The translations under genes and the position numbers were made by a program. Source: Lachnospiraceae bacterium (GTDB lineage Bacteria; Bacillota; Clostridia; Lachnospirales; Lachnospiraceae). Taken from it: a stretch of DNA of 15,388 nt. Of this stretch, positions 7,574 through 13,650 are shown piece by piece. Numbering within the stretch: position 1 is the stretch's first letter; every line of letters begins with the position of its first letter. The stretch spans positions 1-15,388 of the forward strand of contig SVEW01000051.1 in the NCBI GenBank assembly GCA_015057205.1, in the 5' to 3' direction. The notes below the pieces were generated by a model. That model was given only the letters and a program-made list of their open reading frames with translations. It had not been told where the DNA came from and did no database searches.

Positions 7574-8479
7574 TTACCCTTCCTTCTTCTTCGAATACTT
7601 CATTCGATAAACCAAATGCATCAACGTCATGTCAAACCACGGCAACTTCGCATCCACCTTCAGTGCCCGACAATGAAGGGCTGTCACGGCTGCTTTTTCC
7701 ACCAGAATCTTAAGAGCCTCGGTATCCTCCGCATCACATCCCTTTACGTAGATTCCTTCCCGAGGTCTTATGACCGCCGGATGCTGCAAAAGCGCCGCCC
7801 GCACGTCATTTCTCACAACGGGAATTTCTTTTCCAATCATCTGTGCCATGTCATCTAGCTGTGCAGTCAGTGGAATACCCAACCTTGCAAAAGCATGAGA
7901 TGCCAATTCTTTTCCGGCATGTCCCCGATAGTTCCGTTTACAAATTTCTTCCAAAAGCAAAACCCGCTCCATGGCCTCTTCCCGATTCTTACCAACAACC
8001 ACAACACCGTGATGTGCCATGAATACGGTATGCGCTCCTTGTTTAAAGCAATCTTCCACAGCCTTTCTAAGCTTCCCGGTTCCCGGTAAACCGTAGCTTG
8101 CCAGAGCAATCCCTCCTAATTTTGAACGTTCTTCTTCCTTATATAAAAGGGATTCAAATCCAGCCACACTAAATGCCGATGCATAGGTTTGATGCGTATG
8201 AATTACAAAACCGGCATCCGGAAAAATCTCGTAGGCTGCTGCGTGGATTCCTTTTTCACTCGAAGGCTTCCTCGGACCGGTAAATATCTTCTTCTCCCAG
8301 TCGTACAACGCCAAATCCTCCGGCGTCGTCTTCCTATAACTTAATCCACTCGGAGTAATCAGAAATTGCGTCTTATCCACACGACCACTCACGTTTCCCC
8401 ACGTCCGCGCAACCAGTCCCTCGCGCAACAATTCCTGCCCTGTTTCCACAATTTGTTTTCGCAATGCACTTACTTCCAT
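7574..8479 (-). CDS. Class II aldolase / pentulose-phosphate epimerase-type protein
   Basis: The 301-residue protein carries the zinc-dependent class II aldolase motif set: TWGNVSGR near residue 26, Glu75 in SSEKGIH, His94 and His96 in VIHTHQTY, and His157 in MAHHGVVVVG. The Glu-His-His-His spacing matches fuculose-1-phosphate aldolase (E73, H92, H94, H155), so the active site is intact. Family members cleave a ketose 1-phosphate to dihydroxyacetone phosphate plus an aldehyde, or epimerise ribulose 5-phosphate. It is about 85 residues longer than FucA, with a C-terminal extension (about 215-301) that is not a standard part of FucA. AGGAGG upstream of the ATG overlaps the kinase TAG stop. The kinase next door most likely makes its substrate; which sugar is unknown. 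Confidence 0.9.
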   Translation of the reverse strand: MEVSALRKQIVETGQELLREGLVARTWGNVSGRVDKTQFLITPSGLSYRKTTPEDLALYDWEKKIFTGPRKPSSEKGIHAAAYEIFPDAGFVIHTHQTYASAFSVAGFESLLYKEEERSKLGGIALASYGLPGTGKLRKAVEDCFKQGAHTVFMAHHGVVVVGKNREEAMERVLLLEEICKRNYRGHAGKELASHAFARLGIPLTAQLDDMAQMIGKEIPVVRNDVRAALLQHPAVIRPREGIYVKGCDAEDTEALKILVEKAAVTALHCRALKVDAKLPWFDMTLMHLVYRMKYSKKKEG

Positions 8480-8488
8480 ACGCGCCTC

Positions 8489-10081
8489 CTATTCATTCAA
8501 CGCCGCGAAGTTTTTGGCGTTACATTTGTATAGTTTTTTAAACACATCAAACTGTTTATCATAAATCGCCCGATTCTCAGAATTCGGTTTATAGCATTTC
8601 TTGATTTTAACCATCTCTTTCATATCCGCAAGGCTTTCTACTTCACCGCTTCCAACAGCTACAAGCATAGCTGCTCCAATTGCTCCCACATCCTTGGTAT
8701 AAGCAACTGTAGTAATTTCCCGGTTTAAAATATCAGCCAAAATCTGGCATGTCACCTCCGATAACGCACCACCACCTACAAAACGAATGCTTTGGGACGT
8801 CTTAATCTTCTTATCCTGGCACTCCAACATCCAACGCAGATGGTAACAGATTCCTTCAATGACTGCCCGAAGCATCTGACGCTTCCCCGTATCAATACCA
8901 ATATTAAAAAACATGCCTGCCGCCTTCGGATCTTCAAAGGGACATCGATTACCATGTAACCACGGAGTAAACAACACGCCACCGCTCCCCGGCTCTACCT
9001 TTCGAATCACATCCGATAAATAATCGTACAGGCTAATGCAAGCCGACTCCGGTGAATGTTCCACATCCGCTTTGCTTAAGTAAATATCAATTTCATCCAG
9101 CGCCAGGTGATCCTTCACCCACTCAAAACATTTTCCCGCCGTCTCCATCTCGGCGAAATAATTGAACTTATTCTCCTGTGCGCCCACAATCCCGGCAATC
9201 ATGGCAAAAATATCCACCACCTGTTTGTCAATAACCGTTCCTACCCAGCCGGACGTTCCACAATAAATGTGGGTATCCCCCAGTTGGGTGGCCCCGGCGC
9301 CGACTCCTATTAACGTGGCATCCCCGCCACTTCCGTATACCGGAATTCCCCGCAACAGCCCAAGCTGCTCGGCCTGTTCTTTTCTAAGAAATCCCGCCAC
9401 TTCCGTACAGCCAATGATCCGCGGCATATGCTCGTATTTCACACCATACATTTTGCAAAGGGACTTGCTGAATCCGATTCTCCCCTTCCGCGTATCGTAC
9501 AAAAAAGTAGAATACGCCGAATCCGGTGTCATAACACACTCGCCGGTCATGCGGCATATGAGATATTCCTTCACATCCAACCACTTATCAACTTTGGCAA
9601 AAAGTTCCGGCTCATGCTTCTGCACCCATTTGTATTTCCATAATGGGTCCTTCACACTGGTGGATGCCGCATGGGTCGCCCGCAGACTCTTGCATAGCAT
9701 AGCCACGTTCACGCCGGAAATCGTCAAACCATGTTGCTCCGTTTCCTTCATTTCCCGGGCACCGCGCTGATCCATATAACTCATGGGGCGTCTGAGTGCA
9801 CGCCCCTCCTTATCCACCAATACCAGTCCCTGCATCTGGGAACAAAAAGCAATGCCGCTGATTTCTTCCGGTTTCACACAGGTCTTCTCTATGAGACGCC
9901 TTGTACTTTTGCACATAGCATCCCACCATTCTTCCGTATCCTGCTCCGCACCGCCATTGTCAAGAATATACAGTCCGTAGGTCTCATATTCACCACCCAA
10001 CAACTCTACTGTCTCCCCAATCCGAACCAAGCAAGACTTTAATCCCGTGGTTCCAATGTCATAGGACAATACATATTGCAT
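8489..10081 (-). CDS. FGGY-family carbohydrate kinase (xylulokinase-like)
   Basis: The 530-residue cytoplasmic enzyme would phosphorylate a ketose or polyol with ATP. The N-terminal DIGTTGLKSCLV phosphate-binding loop (from residue 6), the GSGGDATLIG motif with presumed catalytic base Asp254, GTSGWVG, the FTPWLHGNRCP block and the C-terminal RFVGGGALS adenosine-site motif appear in the order expected for FGGY kinases of the xylulokinase group. No frameshift or missing key residue was seen. It starts 12 bases after the TetR stop, with an AAGGGGGA ribosome binding site overlapping that stop, and is followed 9 bases later by the aldolase. Its substrate is probably a ketose whose phosphate goes to the aldolase. 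Neither the sugar isomerase nor the transporter is in the window, so a specific name is not justified. Confidence 0.92.
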   Translation of the reverse strand: MQYVLSYDIGTTGLKSCLVRIGETVELLGGEYETYGLYILDNGGAEQDTEEWWDAMCKSTRRLIEKTCVKPEEISGIAFCSQMQGLVLVDKEGRALRRPMSYMDQRGAREMKETEQHGLTISGVNVAMLCKSLRATHAASTSVKDPLWKYKWVQKHEPELFAKVDKWLDVKEYLICRMTGECVMTPDSAYSTFLYDTRKGRIGFSKSLCKMYGVKYEHMPRIIGCTEVAGFLRKEQAEQLGLLRGIPVYGSGGDATLIGVGAGATQLGDTHIYCGTSGWVGTVIDKQVVDIFAMIAGIVGAQENKFNYFAEMETAGKCFEWVKDHLALDEIDIYLSKADVEHSPESACISLYDYLSDVIRKVEPGSGGVLFTPWLHGNRCPFEDPKAAGMFFNIGIDTGKRQMLRAVIEGICYHLRWMLECQDKKIKTSQSIRFVGGGALSEVTCQILADILNREITTVAYTKDVGAIGAAMLVAVGSGEVESLADMKEMVKIKKCYKPNSENRAIYDKQFDVFKKLYKCNAKNFAALNE

Positions 10082-10093
10082 AGTCTTCCCCCT

Positions 10094-10720
10094 TTAGACG
10101 CCAAGGGCGCCTGCCATAAATTCAATAAAACTCTCCGCCATAGCCTCCGGATTGTCCAGTGCCTCTTCTCCGCAGAAAATCTTTAATCGTTCCTTATAAT
10201 ACTCGCAGCTAAATGAAAACTGTAACATCATGAGCAAACTATCAAAATAAAATGCAAACATCCGCGGATTCCCCGCATACCGAATACGACCTTCCGCCTT
10301 CGCTTTTGCCACCAGTTGCTCATAAATCTTCGCGGTTTTTCCTTCAATCTGCCGCGCCAGTTCCGCCGCATATTTCTGGCAACTCCCCGAGGTAATCTCG
10401 TTATACATCACATAATAATTTGCATGTTGCTTCGCGCCATCCATCAATTCATGAATCAACAGACGGATACAGCTCATGATGTCATTCTCACGTTCCAAAA
10501 CTTCCTGCATGGTCTGTTCCAACAGTTTCAGAGAATGTTCCACGCATGCCAGAAAAAACCGGTCCTTATTCTCATAATATTTATAAATCAGGCCCACGCT
10601 AAACCCAGCATTCTTGGCAATCACATTGATGTTCCCCTTCTCAAGACCCTTCGCAGAGAACTCATCGATGCCCGCCTCCAAAAGTGTGGTTAACCCGTTG
10701 TCATCCAGTTTCTTATACAT
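10094..10720 (-). CDS. TetR/AcrR-family transcriptional regulator
   Basis: Starting at the ATG at 10720 the protein is 208 residues long. A TetR helix-turn-helix occupies about residues 9-57, ending VGLIYKYYENKDRFF, and is followed by a helical ligand-binding domain with no enzymatic motif. A longer reading from GTG at 10753 is possible, but the internal ATG has GGAGG seven bases upstream, and the predicted transcription start lies at about 10758, leaving almost no leader for the GTG. It is the first gene of a tight run with the FGGY kinase, aldolase and GtrA protein. The promoter carries two palindromes, so autoregulated repression relieved by a pathway metabolite is the likely mode. The ligand is unknown. 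Confidence 0.93.
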   Translation of the reverse strand: MYKKLDDNGLTTLLEAGIDEFSAKGLEKGNINVIAKNAGFSVGLIYKYYENKDRFFLACVEHSLKLLEQTMQEVLERENDIMSCIRLLIHELMDGAKQHANYYVMYNEITSGSCQKYAAELARQIEGKTAKIYEQLVAKAKAEGRIRYAGNPRMFAFYFDSLLMMLQFSFSCEYYKERLKIFCGEEALDNPEAMAESFIEFMAGALGV

Positions 10721-10734
10721 TCCATAACCTCCGT

Positions 10735-10756
10735 GACGTGAGTTGTGGCTCACGTC
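10735..10756. promoter_or_regulatory. Palindrome in tetR leader, candidate TetR operator
   Basis: GACGTGAG (10735-10742) and CTCACGTC (10749-10756) form an 8-bp inverted repeat with a six-base spacer. It starts right at the predicted transcription start and ends just before the tetR ribosome binding site. Size and place suit a TetR dimer blocking early transcription. In RNA it could also form a small leader hairpin near the ribosome binding site. Confidence 0.55.
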
Positions 10757-10764
10757 TTTTCTTT

Positions 10765-10793
10765 ATTATCAAACATTTATTTGATTCTGTCAA
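10765..10793 (-). promoter_or_regulatory. Near-consensus vegetative promoter of the tetR operon
   Basis: On the minus strand TTGACA (10788-10793) is followed after exactly 17 bases by GATAAT (10765-10770). This is a full -35 match and a five-of-six -10 match, with a transcription start expected near 10758. A second inverted repeat, ATCAAA at 10768-10773 and TTTGAT at 10780-10785, lies inside the promoter between the two boxes, a common position for TetR operators. Confidence 0.8.
10768..10785. promoter_or_regulatory. Spacer palindrome, second candidate operator
   Basis: ATCAAA and TTTGAT arms (6 bp each) with a six-base centre sit between the -35 and -10 boxes of the tetR promoter. A repressor bound here would exclude RNA polymerase. 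It is AT-rich, so a chance palindrome cannot be excluded; its sequence is unrelated to the palindrome at 10735-10756. Confidence 0.35.
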
Positions 10794-10839
10794 GTGTTTT
10801 CTGTATATTCAGAAATCCCCTTCCAGTAAGCATAAAAAT

Positions 10840-10876
10840 AGGAACCAAATCGCACTAAAATTGCAATTTGGTTCCT
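10840..10876. terminator. Rho-independent terminator hairpin
   Basis: AGGAACCAAAT (10840-10850) pairs with ATTTGGTTCCT (10866-10876) over 11 bp, and a GCA/TGC inner pairing extends it. Leftward it is followed by ATTTTTATG, rightward by GTTTTTC, so it can work in both directions. It lies 113 bases beyond the stop of the small exported-protein gene (10989) and before the tetR promoter, insulating the two operons. Confidence 0.65.
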
Positions 10877-10988
10877 GTTTTTCATACCGATTATTGCAAT
10901 AGCATCACGTATGGTTCCTTCTTTTTATCCCGAATTATAATGATTCAATGCGCTTCCATCTACCGGATCCAATTATTATTCTATACTT

Positions 10989-11456
10989 CTACTCCGGCGA
11001 AATTTTTACCGAATATATCAATGGATTATCATTATTAACTACTGACCCCAATTCAAAAATTAAATCAGTCGCTTGATAACATTCCACTCTAAATCGTTGA
11101 ATCAATAACATTCCTTCTTTTCCAGAATTTCTGGTATCATGTTCTACATCATAACTAACCACTTCATAATAGTTATAATTCAAATCCGGGACTATTTTCC
11201 ATCGTTTGTTTGTTCCCGTAAACAAAACTATTTCTACTTCTTTTTTGCGGGATATTTTTATTGTCGTCTCCTTATTGCTATGATTCAAAAATCCCTTTAA
11301 ATAATAAGTTCTTCCATTTATAATTGCCGTATCACTTCTAATATCACCGGTTTTGTATCTCGGAAAATCCGTTTTATTATTAATAATGCTCCTCACACCA
11401 ACCACACTCATAATCATTAGGGCAAGCGTACCTAAAATAATCTTGTTTTTTCCCAT
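10989..11456 (-). CDS. Small exported or membrane-anchored protein of unknown function
   Basis: The 155-residue protein has a single hydrophobic N-terminal segment (about residues 5-22) and no lipobox Cys. It is probably a signal anchor or secreted. The rest looks rich in beta strands, with GTNKRWKI, a YNYYEVVSYD segment and a C-terminal LIYSVKI strand. The overall strand pattern loosely recalls an Ig-like inhibitor fold such as chagasin, but the conserved inhibitor loops are not present, so no function is claimed. The ribosome binding site AGGAGG overlaps the TAG stop of the lipoprotein gene upstream, so the two are coupled and presumably act together at the cell surface. A terminator lies downstream at 10840-10876. 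Confidence 0.8.
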   Translation of the reverse strand: MGKNKIILGTLALMIMSVVGVRSIINNKTDFPRYKTGDIRSDTAIINGRTYYLKGFLNHSNKETTIKISRKKEVEIVLFTGTNKRWKIVPDLNYNYYEVVSYDVEHDTRNSGKEGMLLIQRFRVECYQATDLIFELGSVVNNDNPLIYSVKISPE

Positions 11457-11469
11457 ACCATATTACCTC

Positions 11470-11970
11470 CTAGGTTAAAGACAAAACATCCATCCGGTCT
11501 CTCTGGTCCGCGTAAATAAGTTTTAATATAATTGACTCAGTAACTTCTCTTTCTGTTACCGTAATTCCCGCATCCTTTGCAGCCAAATACAATGCTTTGT
11601 TCTTCTGTGCACTTTCCATGAGTTCTGTCTTTACTTCTTCTTCATCTTTAACCATCTCCCTGCAGACACGTTGTACCTCCTTGGCAACTTGCCTATATTG
11701 TCCACTACTAAGCGATGTCGCGCCCTGTATCATTAATTCGAAATCATTTTTAATAATCTTCTTCAGTTCATTCTCGGACATCTCATTTAAAATATGGTTA
11801 TCAATACTTAAACCATTCTCCGGAAGCAACTGATAAAGCTCATCCGCCGGAAGCTTTTTTAATTCTTCATAAGAGTAGCTTTTCTTAGCCTGATATTCTT
11901 TCGCTCCACACCCAGCCATTACCGTAATAAAGCAAATGAATACGATTACCGCAATTATCTGTTTAATCAT
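11470..11970 (-). CDS. Small lipoprotein of unknown function
   Basis: The 166-residue product has a hydrophobic leader ending in the lipobox VMAGC (Cys20) and so is predicted to be lipid-anchored outside the membrane. The mature part is highly charged and helical, with YSYEELKKLPADELYQLLP near residues 32-50 and a long Glu/Lys-rich helix in the second half. No catalytic motif or known family was recognised. GAGGAG upstream of the ATG supports the start. It is the first gene of a two-gene unit with the exported protein at 10989-11456; the overlap of its stop with the next ribosome binding site implies coordinated synthesis in similar amounts. Confidence 0.83.
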   Translation of the reverse strand: MIKQIIAVIVFICFITVMAGCGAKEYQAKKSYSYEELKKLPADELYQLLPENGLSIDNHILNEMSENELKKIIKNDFELMIQGATSLSSGQYRQVAKEVQRVCREMVKDEEEVKTELMESAQKNKALYLAAKDAGITVTEREVTESIILKLIYADQRDRMDVLSLT

Positions 11971-12082
11971 ACCTACTCCTCGTTATAATTTATTTTTTCA
12001 ATTTTCTCCAAACTTTTTAGCAACTCATTTTCTTACTAACTGACATAACCTTGCTTTCATTCTTTTCTGCGAACCTAAGCTG

Positions 12083-12088
12083 ATTATA
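12083..12088 (-). promoter_or_regulatory. Candidate -10 box for the lipoprotein operon
   Basis: A perfect TATAAT reads leftward here, preceded directly by TG. No good -35 is seen 16-18 bases upstream. It would give a leader of roughly 105 bases before the lipoprotein ATG at 11970. The rest of 11971-12160 shows no gene. Confidence 0.35.
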
Positions 12089-12117
12089 CATCCCAATTTA
12101 AGAAAAATCCATGTATT

Positions 12118-12144
12118 TTGCGTTGAATTTTCATAATTCAGCAA
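12118..12144. terminator. Weak hairpin after the nuclease-like gene
   Basis: TGAATT (12124-12129) pairs with AATTCA (12135-12140), and outer TTGC (12118-12121) pairs with GCAA (12141-12144) across a two-base bulge. It lies 17 bases past the stop of the gene at 12161. The T-run on the leftward strand starts about nine bases later, so termination would be inefficient at best. Confidence 0.3.
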
Positions 12145-12160
12145 ATATACACTTGGAGCT

Positions 12161-12958
12161 CTATATAAATGCCCGAATCTTTTCTTCCAGGAGTTTGACA
12201 TCTAGCAAATCCTTCGCTGTTTCAACTGTTACGATTAAATCTCTCCCCAACAATATGCCATTTTTTTCATACTCTGCAATCTTTTGGAGATTATGAATTG
12301 CATATCGTTCATCATCCGCCAGACCCAAATGTTCCCAATACACTGTCCTTTTATCCTTTACTCTATAAAGAGCGAAATCCGGATATTTCTCGTGATAGCC
12401 ATTTAAAATCAACATCGGTTCATACTGATAAGGAACGCCCATATGATATAACTTATCTGCAATAATCTTTTCTGATTTTGACCTTACGATTTCTCCTCGT
12501 TCCGTTTGATATCCCCGCTCTATCGCGTACGGATTCTGTTCTCCCGGATGCTTTTCTCTCCATTCAGCAATTTCTTCTTCCACTGATTTTTCGATGGGTT
12601 TTATCATCTCCCTGCGCCCTTTTGGCATGGCACTATACACTTGGTGGATTCCCTCAATGTTATATTGCTTTAGAAATCTTGTAATTGCTTCTCGATTTTT
12701 TTCAAGGCGCTTTAATACCTTTCTCTCATAATCCCTTTGTACCAGCTTCTTAATCACATTCCAACTCGCTTTTGGCACAAACTGGTACTTATCCTGCCCT
12801 TTCTCGCGCAAATAATACTGTGTCGCTCCATGATTATTGATTACTTTCACATTTCCATCCGCAATCCGGTCCCATTTTTCCTGATTCCGTCGCAACTTCT
12901 TCTCATACTCCCTGATTTCCTGTAATTGTTCCTCTAACAATTCCCGATAACTTCTCAT
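12161..12958 (-). CDS. PD-(D/E)XK-like nuclease-fold protein, orphan
   Basis: From ATG 12958 the protein is 265 residues; an in-frame ATG at 12994 would add 12 residues. I prefer the inner start because AGAAGG lies just before it, while the outer ATG has only a weak GGGA. The N-terminal half is charged and helical (coiled-coil-like, LEEQLQEIREYEKKLRR), with a basic middle part. The C-terminal half carries a pattern recalling the restriction-endonuclease fold: SKSEKIIADKL (Glu163), then KYPDFAL (Asp194), then VYWEHLGL (Glu209), numbering from the inner start. The usual E-x-K is E-H-L here, so activity is uncertain. No methylase, ATPase or toxin partner is adjacent. A DNA-processing or defence role is inferred only. 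Confidence 0.78.
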   Translation of the reverse strand: MRSYRELLEEQLQEIREYEKKLRRNQEKWDRIADGNVKVINNHGATQYYLREKGQDKYQFVPKASWNVIKKLVQRDYERKVLKRLEKNREAITRFLKQYNIEGIHQVYSAMPKGRREMIKPIEKSVEEEIAEWREKHPGEQNPYAIERGYQTERGEIVRSKSEKIIADKLYHMGVPYQYEPMLILNGYHEKYPDFALYRVKDKRTVYWEHLGLADDERYAIHNLQKIAEYEKNGILLGRDLIVTVETAKDLLDVKLLEEKIRAFI

Positions 12959-13022
12959 ATTACCTTCTAAATTCTCCTTTCTTGCTTTTGGCATGTATCC
13001 CAGATTTTTCGTTTTTTGTAAT

Positions 13023-13250
13023 TACATACCGCTTCAACTCTTTTACATTTTAGAATGTTCCCCGCCGAACCATTTCTCCTCCTTAAGACCATTTTTGCTA
13101 CCAATATGGCCAATTCTATCAAAAAACTTACATACTCTCCCAGAGATACTCTGCTCTGGTATGTATTCCAATTTTTATGCATACATTCTTTCTCGCAAAT
13201 TGAAAATTTAGTATGTAAATTCCCAAAACGAAAATTTGGCATTACATACC
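13023..13250. repeat. Cluster of TACATAC/GTATGTA motifs forming two nested hairpins
   Basis: The 7-mer TACATAC or its complement occurs at 13023, 13129, 13159, 13211 and 13243. Two inverted pairs build hairpins. Hairpin one: TACATA 13129-13134 with TATGTA 13160-13165, enclosing CCAGAG 13140-13145 with CTCTGG 13154-13159. Hairpin two: GTATGTAA 13211-13218 with TTACATAC 13242-13249, enclosing CCAAA 13223-13227 with TTTGG 13235-13239. The block lies upstream of the nuclease-like gene and may be its leader or operator region. Confidence 0.6.
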
Positions 13251-13297
13251 TGGCTCCAATTTATCTTTTTAAGATTGTAAAAATAGTAATAACTGAT

Positions 13298-13337
13298 ATC
13301 TTTAGCGGGGCGCGGAACGCGCCCCCACTTGAAAGAT
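13298..13337. repeat. GC-rich hairpin in an AT-rich intergenic region
   Basis: GGGGCGCG (13307-13314) pairs perfectly with CGCGCCCC (13318-13325) around a GAA loop. An outer ATCTTT (13298-13303) pairs with AAAGAT (13332-13337). No U-run follows on either strand, so it is not a standard terminator, although a role in ending or stalling transcription is possible. Confidence 0.55.
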
Positions 13338-13392
13338 TATTCTTAATCGATAATAGATAGTCTTTTCCAAGATTATACAACGTCTCCAAGTA

Positions 13393-13472
13393 TTTTCCAA
13401 GTTTTTTTTACTTCGTATACTAGACTTTCACCATACGGCAACAATTGTATAGTAAACTAAACTTAGTATCTA
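13393..13472 (+). promoter_or_regulatory. Candidate promoters for the hybrid histidine kinase
   Basis: Two weak candidates exist. TATACT at 13416-13421 is a good -10, but its -35 position (TTTTCC, 13393-13398) is poor. TTGTAT (13445-13450) with TATCTA (13467-13472) has a 16-base spacer. Either would put the cloverleaf at 13489-13617 in the 5' untranslated RNA. Confidence 0.3.
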
Positions 13473-13488
13473 AATTTTAATTAGGTAA

Positions 13489-13617
13489 TTGCGAAACCCT
13501 TATGCCACGAACGTGGCATGTTGAATTTGCATAAAAATCGTTCTCGCAAGTTCACTTGCAGAGACGATTTATTATGCAAATTGCTCATGCGGCATACGCC
13601 GCAGAGCAGTTTCGCAA
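13489..13617 (+). ncRNA. Four-stem cloverleaf element, unrecognised
   Basis: Four helices fit together without conflict apart from one shared base (13582). P1, closing: TTGCGAAAC 13489-13497 with GTTTCGCAA 13609-13617 (9 bp). P2: 13501-13508 with 13513-13520 (7 bp plus one G-U in RNA). P3: 13524-13550 with 13555-13582 (11, 7, 3 and 5 bp separated by single-base bulges). P4: 13582-13586 with 13604-13608 and 13588-13593 with 13598-13603. Loops of P2, P3 and P4 are four bases long. The strand is assigned because it precedes the rightward kinase gene; the structure could equally be read on the other strand. It may be a cis-acting RNA or a palindromic mobile repeat. I do not recognise the family. 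Confidence 0.6.
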
Positions 13618-13650
13618 ATATCAATAAATTTTAATACCCTGGAGGTTTTT

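Noticed and set aside
10721..10753. GTG start extending the TetR protein by 11 residues
   Set aside because: The GTG lies about five bases after the predicted transcription start and inside the palindrome, while the ATG at 10720 has GGAGG at good spacing.
12967..13242. 91-residue minus-strand ORF ending just before the nuclease-like gene
   Set aside because: It spans the TACATAC hairpin cluster, shows no recognisable domain, has unbalanced composition and only a poor ribosome binding site. It overlaps the longer reading of the next gene. Translation cannot be excluded, but I do not support it.
13363..13401. Direct repeats of TTTTCCAAG (13363 and 13393) with a related TCTCCAAG between
   Set aside because: Short, AT-rich and only two exact copies; possibly a regulator site but not above what chance could give in this region.
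13489..13617. tRNA gene, suggested by the cloverleaf shape
   Set aside because: The arms are much too long, there is no TTC-arm consensus, no plausible anticodon arm of 5 bp with a seven-base loop, and no CCA end.
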